DNA from: Clostridiales bacterium
Lineage (GTDB): Bacteria; Bacillota; Clostridia; Oscillospirales; UBA644
Assembly (NCBI GenBank): GCA_016281915.1
Contig: JAEEJO010000037.1
Span: 1 to 64,000, forward strand
DNA: 64,000 nucleotides
Reading direction: 5' to 3'
Positions 24,583-33,383 of the stretch are shown piece after piece. Position numbers and translations under genes: made by a program. Position 1 is the first letter of the stretch; each line of letters opens with the position of its first letter. Below the pieces are notes generated by a model. The model worked only from the letters and a program-made list of their open reading frames with translations. It had not been told where the DNA came from and searched no databases.

Positions 24583-25201
24583 TATCAACACGGAAGCATA
24601 TGAAAATGTAAACGCAAACGCTCCTGCGGTAAAAGAACGTCCCGTAAAAAAACCGGAAAACGAGATCGTTACTCTTTCGTTCCGTCTTATGATAATCATA
24701 GCTGCTGTCGTTCTGATGCTTGCTGTCGTCAACGCTTTAACGAAGGACAAAATAGCCGAAAATGAAAAGAAGGCGAACGACGAGGCAAGAGCTGCCCTTT
24801 TCCCGGAGGCGACAAGCTTCACACCGATGTCCGTAAGCCTTTCTGACGACCTTGCAAAATACGTAGGCGAGATATATGAGGCTGCCGGCGGACAGGGAAG
24901 TTCGGGTTACTGCGTAAATGTTTCCAACAACGGATTCGGCGGCAAGATAAACATGATCGTGGGCGTTTCGACGGACGGACTGATAACCGGAGTTAAGGTA
25001 ATCACTCATGAGGAGACTGCCGGCGTAGGCGAACGTATCATATCGAACGGATCGATCCTTTCGCAGTTTGTAAACGTTTCTTCAAGCTCAATATCATCTG
25101 TTGAAGCAATAACAGGAGCATCCGTAACTTCGAATGCGATCATAGAAGGCGTTAAGAAAGCTTTGCAGGCAGTAGCGCCTATTATAGACGGAGGTTATTG
25201 A
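24569..25201 (+). CDS. rnfG: Rnf complex subunit G (FMN-binding)
   Basis: A 210-residue subunit with one N-terminal transmembrane helix (about 38-58) and an extracytoplasmic FMN-binding domain. The flavin attachment motif is AITGASVTSNA near residue 186, with the Thr of SxTGASxT-type motifs as the acceptor. HEETAGVGERI is also typical. Its start lies inside the last codons of rnfD, so translation is coupled. Confidence 0.95.
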   Translation: MMLNDINTEAYENVNANAPAVKERPVKKPENEIVTLSFRLMIIIAAVVLMLAVVNALTKDKIAENEKKANDEARAALFPEATSFTPMSVSLSDDLAKYVGEIYEAAGGQGSSGYCVNVSNNGFGGKINMIVGVSTDGLITGVKVITHEETAGVGERIISNGSILSQFVNVSSSSISSVEAITGASVTSNAIIEGVKKALQAVAPIIDGGY

Positions 25202-25202
25202 T

Positions 25203-25829
25203 ATGGCTGCAAAAAAGAAAAAAGTATCGTATCTCAATATCCTCAAAGAAGGAATAATAACAAAAAACCCGACGTTTATTCAGCTGCTGGGTATGTGCCC
25301 GACACTTGCGGTCACAACTACCGTTGCAAACGGAATAGGAATGGGTCTTTCGGCAACGTTCGTTCTCATATGTTCCAATTTCTTTATTTCGGTGCTGAGA
25401 AAGTTTATTCCAAATAAAATAAGAATAGCGTCTTATATTGTTATCATTGCAGGATTCGTATCCGCGGTGGAAATGATAATAAAAGCGTGGCTGCCCGATC
25501 TTGCAAACTCTCTGGGACTTTTCATCCCGCTTATAGTTGTTAACTGTATAATACTTGCAAGAGCTGAAGCGTTTGCGTCCAAGAACGCTCCCCTGCCCTC
25601 TGCGACAGACGGTTTTGCATGCGGACTGGGATTCACTATCGCCCTCACGATCATTTCGACCGTCCGCGAGCTTATAGGCAGCGGTTCGATTTTCGGCGTG
25701 AATATTCTCGGTCAAAACTACTCTCCCGCGCTTATAATAATTCTTCCCGCAGGCGGATTTCTCGTTCTGGGATTTCTTATTGCGCTCGTGCAGTATATTA
25801 TGTCAAAGCTCGAAAGGAGGAGCGAATAA
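25203..25829 (+). CDS. rnfE: Rnf complex subunit E
   Basis: A 208-residue membrane subunit with six helices, paralogous to RnfA. It has KNPTFIQLLGMCPTLAVTT and IVVNCIILARAEAFAS, the conserved Cys-containing motifs that bind an intramembrane iron-sulfur cluster with RnfA. It follows rnfG by one base and abuts rnfA. Confidence 0.96.
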   Translation: MAAKKKKVSYLNILKEGIITKNPTFIQLLGMCPTLAVTTTVANGIGMGLSATFVLICSNFFISVLRKFIPNKIRIASYIVIIAGFVSAVEMIIKAWLPDLANSLGLFIPLIVVNCIILARAEAFASKNAPLPSATDGFACGLGFTIALTIISTVRELIGSGSIFGVNILGQNYSPALIIILPAGGFLVLGFLIALVQYIMSKLERRSE

Positions 25830-26414
25830 ATGCTTAATCTCCTTGTGATCTCAATTAACGCGATACTTATCGAAAACTTCGTACTGGTAAAATTCCTCGG
25901 CTGCTGCCCTTTCCTGGGTGTATCGAAGAAAAGTGAGACGGCGCTGGGTATGGGCATTGCCGTTGTTTTCACAATGACGATCGCCTCTGCGATGACATGG
26001 CTTTTCAATGAGTTTATTTTAAAGCCGTTTGACCTTGAATACCTTCAGACGATAGCATTCATCGCAATAATCGCTACGCTTGTGCAGATAATCGAAATGT
26101 TTTTGCAAAAAAGCATCCCCTCTCTTTATTCGGCACTCGGTATTTATCTGCCTCTGATAACGACTAACTGCGCGGTTCTCGGCGTTGCACTGCTGAACAT
26201 AAACAACGAATATGACTTTATAACTTCTGTTGTCTACGGTTTTTCCGCAGGCGTGGGATTTCTTGTTGCCATACTTCTTTTATCGGCGATACGCGAAAGG
26301 ATCGCATATTCCGATATTCCCAAACCCTTCAGAGGATTTCCGATCGTGCTTATTGCCGCGGCGCTCCTGAGCATATCATTCATGGGGTTCCAGGGACTCA
26401 AACTTCCGTTCTGA
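25830..26414 (+). CDS. rnfA: Rnf complex subunit A
   Basis: A 194-residue six-helix membrane subunit. It has NFVLVKFLGCCPFLGVS and LITTNCAVLGVAL, the Cys-containing half-sites shared with RnfE, and the antiparallel topology of the pair. The ATG follows the rnfE stop with no gap, and its ribosome site is in the end of rnfE. Confidence 0.96.
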   Translation: MLNLLVISINAILIENFVLVKFLGCCPFLGVSKKSETALGMGIAVVFTMTIASAMTWLFNEFILKPFDLEYLQTIAFIAIIATLVQIIEMFLQKSIPSLYSALGIYLPLITTNCAVLGVALLNINNEYDFITSVVYGFSAGVGFLVAILLLSAIRERIAYSDIPKPFRGFPIVLIAAALLSISFMGFQGLKLPF

Positions 26415-26454
26415 AAACGGGCGAATGAAATATTTAACATGGGAGTAAATTCGG

Positions 26455-27357
26455 ATGGATTTCGTTCAGATACTGTTAACGGTTTTGATAATGGCGGTTT
26501 TCGGACTGATACTCGGTCTTCTTGCCGCACTTGCAAGCAAATTCCTTTCTGTAAAAAAAGATGAACGCATTGACCTTATTGTTGATCAGCTGCCAAAAGC
26601 CAACTGCGGCGGATGCGGATATACCGGATGCGAGGCATATGCAAAGGCTATAGTATCAGAAGGCGCGCCGGTAAACAAATGCCCCGTAGGCGGGGATTCG
26701 GTAGCGGCTGCGGTTGCAAAGGTAATGGGCGTTGAATCGAAAAAAACGGTAAGAATGAGAGCGCAGGTCCTTTGCAGCGGAACGACAACTCTCGCAAACA
26801 GAAAATACAATTATGTGGGACTTGAAGACTGTCTCTCTGTTGCAAAACTCGGAAACGGCCCGAAAGAATGTCCCTACGGATGCATCGGGCTAGGAACGTG
26901 TGTAAAGGCCTGCCAGTTCGGCGCAATAAAGGTTGAGAACGGCGTTGCCGTTGTAGAATATGAAAAATGTCACGCGTGCGGTATGTGCGTTTCGGCATGT
27001 CCGCAAAAGCTTATTCAGCTTCTGCCGTTTGACACTGAAATATGGGTCGGCTGCAGATCGCACGACAAGGGTCCCGTAGTAAGGAACCTTTGCAAGGTTG
27101 GATGTATAGGATGCGGCATCTGCGCGAAAAACTGTCCTGCAGGCGCAATCACGGTAAATGAGAGCGTAGCGCAGATAGATTATGAAAAATGCATCAACTG
27201 CGGAACTTGCGTTGAAAAATGTCCGAGAAAGATAATCTGGTCAGGTAAAGTTCAGATGTCGCTCGGAGATACGATAGCAAACGAGCTTATTCCGGACGCT
27301 GCGGAAGTAAAAAGAAGACGTCAGAGAACCGACGACACACCGGCTGAAAAGCAATGA
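26455..27357 (+). CDS. rnfB: Rnf complex subunit B (ferredoxin-accepting)
   Basis: A 300-residue subunit with an N-terminal membrane helix (about 5-27). The motif CGGCGYTGCEAYAKAI provides a [4Fe-4S] cluster. A long ferredoxin part follows with CIGLGTCVKAC, CHACGMCVSACP, CIGCGICAKNCP and CINCGTCVEKCP, i.e. several [4Fe-4S] clusters. This is the long clostridial form. The C-terminal 25 residues are charged. The stop TGA overlaps the ATG of an unlisted small membrane gene (ATGA). Confidence 0.97.
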   Translation: MDFVQILLTVLIMAVFGLILGLLAALASKFLSVKKDERIDLIVDQLPKANCGGCGYTGCEAYAKAIVSEGAPVNKCPVGGDSVAAAVAKVMGVESKKTVRMRAQVLCSGTTTLANRKYNYVGLEDCLSVAKLGNGPKECPYGCIGLGTCVKACQFGAIKVENGVAVVEYEKCHACGMCVSACPQKLIQLLPFDTEIWVGCRSHDKGPVVRNLCKVGCIGCGICAKNCPAGAITVNESVAQIDYEKCINCGTCVEKCPRKIIWSGKVQMSLGDTIANELIPDAAEVKRRRQRTDDTPAEKQ

Positions 27358-27512
27358 TTTTCAAAAGACAAAAAAACTATAAATACAAACCGGAAAAAAA
27401 ACCGCTGACGGGTAAAAGGATCGCGCTTTATGCCGTGATCGCCGTTCTCCTATTTGTCCTCGGTTTTTTTTCGGCGTATCCTATTATGATACTGGTAGGT
27501 ATGTTTTCATGA
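27354..27512 (+). CDS. Small single-helix membrane protein in the rnf operon
   Basis: A 52-residue reading frame fitting exactly between rnfB and the next gene. It starts with MIFKRQKNYKYKPEKK, a basic cytoplasmic segment, followed by a hydrophobic helix (about residues 23-50, IALYAVIAVLLFVLGFF then AYPIMILVGMF). The ATG overlaps the rnfB stop (ATGA), and its own TGA overlaps the next ATG (ATGA). Both couplings indicate a real translated gene. The positive-inside rule puts the N-terminus in the cytoplasm. I do not recognise a family; it could be a small Rnf-associated subunit or a membrane anchor for the protein encoded next. Confidence 0.72.
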   Translation: MIFKRQKNYKYKPEKKPLTGKRIALYAVIAVLLFVLGFFSAYPIMILVGMFS

Positions 27513-29062
27513 ACGCTGTAATAAACGGTAAAAAAATAACATTTGAAAAAGGACAGACACTGCTTGAAATACTTGGCAATTCCGGAATAACGCTTGACGC
27601 GCCCTGCGGCGGAAGAGGCGTTTGCGGCAAGTGCAAAGTAGCTGCAAGAGGTGTTCTTTCAGCGATGAGCGCAAAAGAGCGTGAGCATCTTACCGAAAAC
27701 GAAATAAAAAACGGCGTTCGTCTCGCATGTTACTGCCGCGCAGACGGCGAATTTGAGCTGACGACGTCGGATTCGTTTTATGAGATACAAACATCGGCGG
27801 AGCATACGGAATTCGACCTTTGCCCCGACGAGGAAACCGTAAACTTCGCAAAAAAGGCAGGATCCGCCCTCGGGATCGCCGTTGATATAGGTACAACGAC
27901 GGTAGTTGCGGTTCTCTACGATCTTATCTCCGGCAAAAAGCTTTTTGAAACCTCCGCTATAAATGCACAGAAGACATTCGGAGCAGACGTAATGTCAAGA
28001 ATAGGTTTCGCTCTTGATAACGAAAACGGAGATGAAACGCTTCAGAACGCGATCATCGGGCAGATAAACGGAATGATACGCCTGTCCGGATCAGATCGGA
28101 GCAAAATATTCAGAATATTCATATGCGGCAACACAACTATGCAGCTGACCGCTTCAAGGCTTTCTATAAAATCGCTCGGCGCAGTTCCGTTTGAGCCTCT
28201 TTCATATTTCGGTTGTTTCTTTGATGCAGTAAAACTCGGATATGAAGCGGAAAACGCAAAAGTTTACTTTATGCCGTGCTGCGGAGGCTTTTTCGGCGGA
28301 GATGCCGTTGCATGCATGCTTCCGTGCGGATACGGAAACGGAGACGGCAGAACGAAATTCATAGCGGATATCGGAACAAACGGAGAGCTCTCGCTTGAAA
28401 CGAAGGACGGGATATACGGATGCTCCACCGCGGCGGGCCCCGCCTTTGAGGGTGCCTGCATACGCTTCGGTACGGGAAGCGTTGAGGGCGCAATAAACGG
28501 AGTTAAGGCAAACGATGAAATGCCGAACGGATTTGAGCTGAGAACGATCGGAGGCAAAGCTCCTGCCGGCATATGCGGTTCAGGACTTATAGATATAGTG
28601 AATATCTGTCTTGAAAAAGGGTTGATAGACGAATCGGGACATATTGATGATGACTGCCCCGAATTTGAGGGAGACAGTGCGGTCGAGATAACGGACGGTA
28701 TTTATCTTACGCAGAAAGACGTAAGGGAAATACAGCTTGCAAAATCAGCGATCTGCGCCGGAACAATCGTTCTGAACGGAATGCTGAAATCCAAAGAAAC
28801 GCCTGAAGTAAGCATTGCGGGCGGATTCGGAACGGCGATCAATCTTGAAAGCGCAAAAGGAATAGGACTTCTTCCCGAAAATTACTGCAACGGAGCAAAA
28901 GCCGTAGGCAATGCGGCTCTTGCGGGAACAACAATGGCTCTGCTTTCCGAAAAGTGCAGAAAAAAAGCCGAAAAGCTTGCAAAGAAAGTTACGATACTCG
29001 ATCTTTCCACAGACCCCGTATTCCAGGACGAATATATCGAAAATATGATATTTGATATATGA
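27509..29062 (+). CDS. RACo-like ferredoxin-ASKHA protein (DUF4445), putative corrinoid reductive activator
   Basis: A 517-residue two-part protein. Residues 1-90 form a [2Fe-2S] ferredoxin domain with CGGRGVCGKC and a distal Cys in LACYC. From residue about 120 there is an ASKHA-fold ATPase: AVDIGTTTVVAVLYD, FIADIGTNGE and GSGLIDIVNICLEKG. This is the architecture of RACo, RamA and related ATP-dependent activators that reduce Co(II)-corrinoid enzymes to Co(I). It is shorter than RACo proteins of acetogens (about 620 residues). Its partner corrinoid protein is not obvious here. It sits directly behind rnfB. Confidence 0.85.
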   Translation: MNAVINGKKITFEKGQTLLEILGNSGITLDAPCGGRGVCGKCKVAARGVLSAMSAKEREHLTENEIKNGVRLACYCRADGEFELTTSDSFYEIQTSAEHTEFDLCPDEETVNFAKKAGSALGIAVDIGTTTVVAVLYDLISGKKLFETSAINAQKTFGADVMSRIGFALDNENGDETLQNAIIGQINGMIRLSGSDRSKIFRIFICGNTTMQLTASRLSIKSLGAVPFEPLSYFGCFFDAVKLGYEAENAKVYFMPCCGGFFGGDAVACMLPCGYGNGDGRTKFIADIGTNGELSLETKDGIYGCSTAAGPAFEGACIRFGTGSVEGAINGVKANDEMPNGFELRTIGGKAPAGICGSGLIDIVNICLEKGLIDESGHIDDDCPEFEGDSAVEITDGIYLTQKDVREIQLAKSAICAGTIVLNGMLKSKETPEVSIAGGFGTAINLESAKGIGLLPENYCNGAKAVGNAALAGTTMALLSEKCRKKAEKLAKKVTILDLSTDPVFQDEYIENMIFDI

Positions 29063-29087
29063 TTTATACAGACGGTGACCTGAAATA

Positions 29088-30416
29088 ATGAGCACACACG
29101 CTGATTTTTACGAAAAAATAAAGGCATACGGAGAAAATGAAACGATCCGCCGATTTCACATGCCCGGGCATAAAGGAAAAACCGTATATTTCGGAACGGA
29201 CATAGCAAAATACGACGTTACCGAAACAGATAAAACGGATAATCTCTTTTTTCCGCAAGCCGAGCTTAAAGAAGCAGAAGAAAGAGCGGCAAGACTTTTC
29301 GGCGTGAAAAAGACCGTATTTACCGCCGGAGGAGCTACCGCGGGAAACCAGACGGCGCTCTCCTTTTTTGCGGGGAGAAAAGTACTGTTTGAAAGAAACG
29401 TCCATATCTCCGCACTGAATGCCGCAATGCTTCTCGATATAACGCCTGTATTTGTATACAACGAATTTGACTGTTCCACAGGTGTTGTTCTGCCTGTAAC
29501 GGCAAGTGCGGTAAAAGCCGGACTTGATGAAGAAAAAGATATTGCGGCTGTTTTTTTGACGTCACCGAATTATTACGGACTTTGCGCAGATCTGACGAAG
29601 ATAAAAAAGGTCTGCGAAGAACGAAATGTGATGCTTATAGTTGATAACTCACACGGAGCGCATCTTGTTTTTTTTGAAAACGCCCCTGGAATGACCGTTT
29701 ACGGCAGTCACTGCGCAGATATCACGGTTGATTCCGCACATAAAACGCTGCCCGCGCTCACCGGCGCGGCGATGATACATTTTAATTACGAGATTTCCCG
29801 CGAGGAGATCTGCGCGCATATGCTTGCGTTTGTTTCTACAAGTCCTTCATTTCTCATCCTTTCGTCTCTTGACTTCGCTTGCAGCTGGTGCGAAAGAAAC
29901 AAAGACAGATTTATGCCGGCGAAATTGCGCACAGACGAATTGAGATCAGCGCTTGAAAAATCAGGCATTATTACAGTAAAGTCAGCGATAAGCGATCCGC
30001 TCAGGATCTGCATCGCCGCAGGAAATGCCGAGGAAATAAACGCAATGCTTCAAGACAAAGGAATAATTCCGGAAATGCAGTCGGGAAACTGTATAGTTTT
30101 TATGATATCCCCCTTCAACGAAGAAGACGATTTTTATGCGCTTGAGTCCGCTTTTATGAATATAAAAACCGATGAGCCGCATCAATGCGATAAAGCATTT
30201 CCGAAAGCGAAGATCGTATGTCCGCAAAAAAAGGCGTTTTTTTCGCCGACAATCGAGACCTCGGTTGAAAGCTCTGTCGGTATGACTGCGGCAAGAGCTG
30301 TTATCCCCTACCCGCCCGGAGTTCCGATACTGATACCGGGCGAAACAATTACGCGGGAGACTGCGGAATACCTGATAGCGAATAATACTGAAAAGGTGAC
30401 TGTGTGTGAGATTTGA
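29088..30416 (+). CDS. Orn/Lys/Arg decarboxylase family PLP enzyme
   Basis: A 442-residue fold-type I PLP enzyme. The HMPGHKG motif at the N-terminus and the PLP lysine in SAHKTLPALTG identify the family of Orn/Lys/Arg decarboxylase (major domain), with the C-terminal part about 370-442 showing PYPPGVPILIPGE. It is the short form found in Firmicutes near tmk/holB (YaaO type); substrate specificity cannot be read from sequence. It overlaps holB by 11 bases. Confidence 0.9.
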   Translation: MSTHADFYEKIKAYGENETIRRFHMPGHKGKTVYFGTDIAKYDVTETDKTDNLFFPQAELKEAEERAARLFGVKKTVFTAGGATAGNQTALSFFAGRKVLFERNVHISALNAAMLLDITPVFVYNEFDCSTGVVLPVTASAVKAGLDEEKDIAAVFLTSPNYYGLCADLTKIKKVCEERNVMLIVDNSHGAHLVFFENAPGMTVYGSHCADITVDSAHKTLPALTGAAMIHFNYEISREEICAHMLAFVSTSPSFLILSSLDFACSWCERNKDRFMPAKLRTDELRSALEKSGIITVKSAISDPLRICIAAGNAEEINAMLQDKGIIPEMQSGNCIVFMISPFNEEDDFYALESAFMNIKTDEPHQCDKAFPKAKIVCPQKKAFFSPTIETSVESSVGMTAARAVIPYPPGVPILIPGETITRETAEYLIANNTEKVTVCEI

Positions 30417-31341
30417 CGGACTTATCGGCAATTACGGAATAAAAAAGACGCTGAATACGCCTTTTCACGCATATATAATTCATGGTCCGAAGGGTTCGGG
30501 CAAACACACGCTTGAAAGGATACTGACGGCGTCTCTTCTGTGCCGGAGCGAGGATAAGCCGTGCGGGAAATGCTCTCAGTGCAAAAAATATTATTCGGGC
30601 AATCACGTTGACGTTTCATATATTCCCACAGATATGAAGGTCAAAGATTTCCGCGAAAAGTTGAAAGACGCATCTTATCTTCCGAACGAGGCGGAACACA
30701 GGGTATTTGTTTTTTACGACGCCGACAAGCTTTCGGTTGCATGTCAGAATGCGCTTCTGAAAATCGTGGAAGAACCTCCGTCAGGCTCCGTTTTTATTTT
30801 TCTTACCGAAAATGCGGGAGCAATGCTTGCCACAATTCGCTCACGCTGCAAAATGATAGCAATGGAACCGGTAAGTGAAGATGAAATATACGCCTATCTG
30901 CAAACCTCAGCATATGCAGGCGTACCTGACGAGAAAAAAAGAGCGGCAATAGCATTTTCAGACGGATATATAGGCGCTGCGCTCGATTTTTTATCGAAAA
31001 AAAAATCAGACGTATATTCAAAATGCCAAAACTTTGCAGATGCACTGATAAACAACCGTATGATCGAGGCGATCAGGCTTTCAACGTTTAAGAAACGTGA
31101 AGATCTTGTCGAATTCACAAAAGAGCTTTACGATTATTTTACGGTCCACATGCGTTCCTTAAAGTCGGGAACAACGGAAGGGCTGAATGAAAACGTCATC
31201 GCTCTCGGTCAGGAAAAGCTGGCACGGCTGTGCGTCAGACTTGACAAGCTGCAGGAAAAGGCAAATGCAAACGTAAATATTTCGCTTTTCTCGACTGCAA
31301 TAATCGCAAACTGTCTTCCGATAATACGGGAAAAGCAATAA
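30406..31341 (+). CDS. holB: DNA polymerase III delta' subunit
   Basis: A 311-residue clamp-loader subunit. The P-loop HGPKGSGKHTL is slightly degenerate, and the zinc motif is CRSEDKPCGKCSQC, as in other delta'/gamma proteins. VFVFYDADKLSVACQNALLKIVEEPP is the usual Walker B/sensor region. It starts with GTG 30406 inside the decarboxylase stop region. It belongs to the conserved holB-ricT-trmN6-rsmI cluster. Confidence 0.94.
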   Translation: MRFDGLIGNYGIKKTLNTPFHAYIIHGPKGSGKHTLERILTASLLCRSEDKPCGKCSQCKKYYSGNHVDVSYIPTDMKVKDFREKLKDASYLPNEAEHRVFVFYDADKLSVACQNALLKIVEEPPSGSVFIFLTENAGAMLATIRSRCKMIAMEPVSEDEIYAYLQTSAYAGVPDEKKRAAIAFSDGYIGAALDFLSKKKSDVYSKCQNFADALINNRMIEAIRLSTFKKREDLVEFTKELYDYFTVHMRSLKSGTTEGLNENVIALGQEKLARLCVRLDKLQEKANANVNISLFSTAIIANCLPIIREKQ

Positions 31342-31383
31342 TATGGCTATAATCTATAAATAAATTCAGAAAGAAGCAGACAG

Positions 31384-32253
31384 ATGGAATTAGTGGAAAT
31401 AGTCGGCGTAAGATTCAAAAGCGTCGGAAAAATATATTATTTCGATCCTTGCGGAAACGAATTTCATAAAGGGGAACGGGTTATAGTTGAAACGATACGC
31501 GGACTGGAGATAGGCACGGTCGTTGTTGAAAACAGAACCACCGAAAAACTCGAGAAATTCACGCCGCTCTCCCCTGTTGTCAGACTTGCAACGGAAGAAG
31601 ACATAGAAACGGACAGACAAAACAGGGAAAAAGAGAAGGCTGCGATAGCGATTTTTGAAGAAAAAACCGCTAAACACGGGCTGGAGATGAATCTTGTAGA
31701 CGTTGAATATTCGTTTGACAACAATAAAATCATTTTCTTCTTCGTTGCAGACGGCAGAGTAGACTTCAGAGAGCTTGTAAAAGATCTCGCATCGGTATTC
31801 AAAACGAGGATCGAGCTCCGACAGATAGGAGTAAGGGACGAAACAAGGATGATCGGCGGTCTTGGCATATGCGGAAGAAAAGTTTGCTGCGCAAGTTTTC
31901 TGAGCGAATTTACGCCTGTTTCGGTAAAGATGGCAAAAGACCAGTCGCTGTCAACAAATCCGCAGAAGATCTCGGGAACTTGCGGCAAGCTGATATGCTG
32001 TCTGAATTTTGAGGAAGCGGTCTATGAAGAAGCGTATGAAACTATGCCACGGGCAGGATACACGGTAAAAACGCCCGACGGTCAGGGCACGGTCGTTGAG
32101 GTGAACGTTTTAACTTCGACCGTCAGAGTAAATATAGGAACGGACCGCAATCAGGATATACGTCCGTATAACGCTGCAGACGTAAAAACGATAAGCAAAA
32201 ACGCAGAAGAAGAGAATAATACCGAGCTTGAAGCCATCGCAGACGAAGAATAA
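31384..32253 (+). CDS. ricT: RicT (PSP1-domain) RNA-maturation factor
   Basis: A 289-residue PSP1/YaaT protein. It has the cysteine-rich segment GGLGICGRKVCCASFL and GTCGKLICCLNFEE, the Fe-S ligand region of the RicAFT complex that controls RNase Y-dependent processing and sporulation in Bacillus. The N-terminal PSP1 region begins VVGVRFKSVGKIYYF. The start at ATG 31384 has an AGAAAG-type site. A ferredoxin gene follows on its own promoter. Confidence 0.93.
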   Translation: MELVEIVGVRFKSVGKIYYFDPCGNEFHKGERVIVETIRGLEIGTVVVENRTTEKLEKFTPLSPVVRLATEEDIETDRQNREKEKAAIAIFEEKTAKHGLEMNLVDVEYSFDNNKIIFFFVADGRVDFRELVKDLASVFKTRIELRQIGVRDETRMIGGLGICGRKVCCASFLSEFTPVSVKMAKDQSLSTNPQKISGTCGKLICCLNFEEAVYEEAYETMPRAGYTVKTPDGQGTVVEVNVLTSTVRVNIGTDRNQDIRPYNAADVKTISKNAEEENNTELEAIADEE

Positions 32254-32284
32254 AGGAAAACTTTTAAAAAATCTGCAAAAACTA

Positions 32285-32313
32285 TTGCAAATACGATTAA
32301 AATATGGTAATAT
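32285..32313 (+). promoter_or_regulatory. Promoter of the small ferredoxin gene
   Basis: TTGCAA (32285-32290), a 17-base spacer and TAATAT (32308-32313). An AAGGAGGT ribosome site (32333-32340) follows it. Confidence 0.65.
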
Positions 32314-32350
32314 ATAATTTGAAATCATCAGCAAGGAGGTCTTTTCTATT

Positions 32351-32524
32351 ATGGCACATGTAATTACAGATGAATGCCTGTCTTGCGGCGCATGCCAGGC
32401 TGAATGTCCCGTTGACGCTATCTCCGAGGGAGACGGCAAATTTGTTATCGATCCCGAGCTCTGCATCGACTGCGGCGCTTGCGAATCAGTATGCCCCGTC
32501 GGCGCTCCGAAACAGGAAGACTGA
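32351..32524 (+). CDS. 2[4Fe-4S] ferredoxin
   Basis: A 57-residue bacterial ferredoxin, below the usual length cut-off for annotation. Eight cysteines form two CxxCxxCxxxCP motifs: C9-C12-C15-C19P and C38-C41-C44-C48P. It is a soluble low-potential electron carrier, a natural partner for Rnf and NfnAB. A very strong AAGGAGGT precedes the ATG. It has its own promoter and lies between ricT and trmN6. Confidence 0.95.
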   Translation: MAHVITDECLSCGACQAECPVDAISEGDGKFVIDPELCIDCGACESVCPVGAPKQED

Positions 32525-32657
32525 TTAAGCGGGTATAACAGAAAAAGCGGTTACCCAAGGCCGCTTGAAATAAGGATACATTTTCATGCGTTCTTTTTTC
32601 AGGCAGTCGAAGGAGCCGCTTTTAATTAAATCGACTTTTTTCAGAAGGGTTCCGCAT

Positions 32658-33380
32658 ATGGCGATACGCCTTGACGATCTTTGCATAAACGGTTATAAAA
32701 TATATCAGGACGACGCCGGATTCCGTTTCGGAACCGACGCTGTTCTGCTCGCCTGGTTTGCGGGAATAAAAAAATTCACAAATTCCGCAGATCTTTGTTC
32801 GGGCAACGGAGTAATCCCCGTTATTCTTTCAACGCACGCGTGCTGCAAAGAAGCGAGAGGATACGAGATCCGGAAAGATCAGGTCGAACTTGCGAAAATG
32901 ACCGCAAAGTATAACGGAATAGATGACAAGGTTTCCTTTTTCGTCAGGGACATACGGAAGATCTCTGCCGACGAGGCCTTTCCCTGTGCATATTTCGATC
33001 TTGTGACCGTAAACCCTCCTTATATGACGGAAAACTCCGGCTTTGTCAGCAAGGATCTCGGATTTGCGAGGACTGAAATAACGTGCGGGCTTTGCGACGT
33101 TATAAATGCGGCGGTCGTCCTTCTTAAAAACGGAGGACGTTTTTGCATGGTAAACAAACCTGACAGGCTGACAGACGCAATTTGTCTTATGCGTGAAAAG
33201 AAACTCGAACCGAAAAGGCTTGTATTCGTATCTCCAAGATGCGGGAAAAAGCCCGAACTTTTCCTTATAGAAGGGATAAAAAACGGAAAACCGGGACTTT
33301 TTTGTGAGCCTGTGCTGGAAATATACGGGAAAGACGGGAAATACACCGACACGCTTGAAAAAATATACGGAAGAAAATAA
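32658..33380 (+). CDS. trmN6: tRNA1(Val) adenine-37 N6-methyltransferase (TrmN6/YabB family)
   Basis: A 240-residue class I SAM methyltransferase. Motif I ADLCSGNGVIPVI and the NPPY catalytic motif (VNPPYMT) mark an N6-adenine type enzyme, and FRFGTDAVLLAWFA at the N-terminus is the YabB signature. I start it at ATG 32658 after AGAAGGG; the frame is open from 32586. Its stop is 3 bases before rsmI, as in the Bacillus yabB-rsmI order. Confidence 0.9.
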   Translation: MAIRLDDLCINGYKIYQDDAGFRFGTDAVLLAWFAGIKKFTNSADLCSGNGVIPVILSTHACCKEARGYEIRKDQVELAKMTAKYNGIDDKVSFFVRDIRKISADEAFPCAYFDLVTVNPPYMTENSGFVSKDLGFARTEITCGLCDVINAAVVLLKNGGRFCMVNKPDRLTDAICLMREKKLEPKRLVFVSPRCGKKPELFLIEGIKNGKPGLFCEPVLEIYGKDGKYTDTLEKIYGRK

Positions 33381-33383
33381 ATC

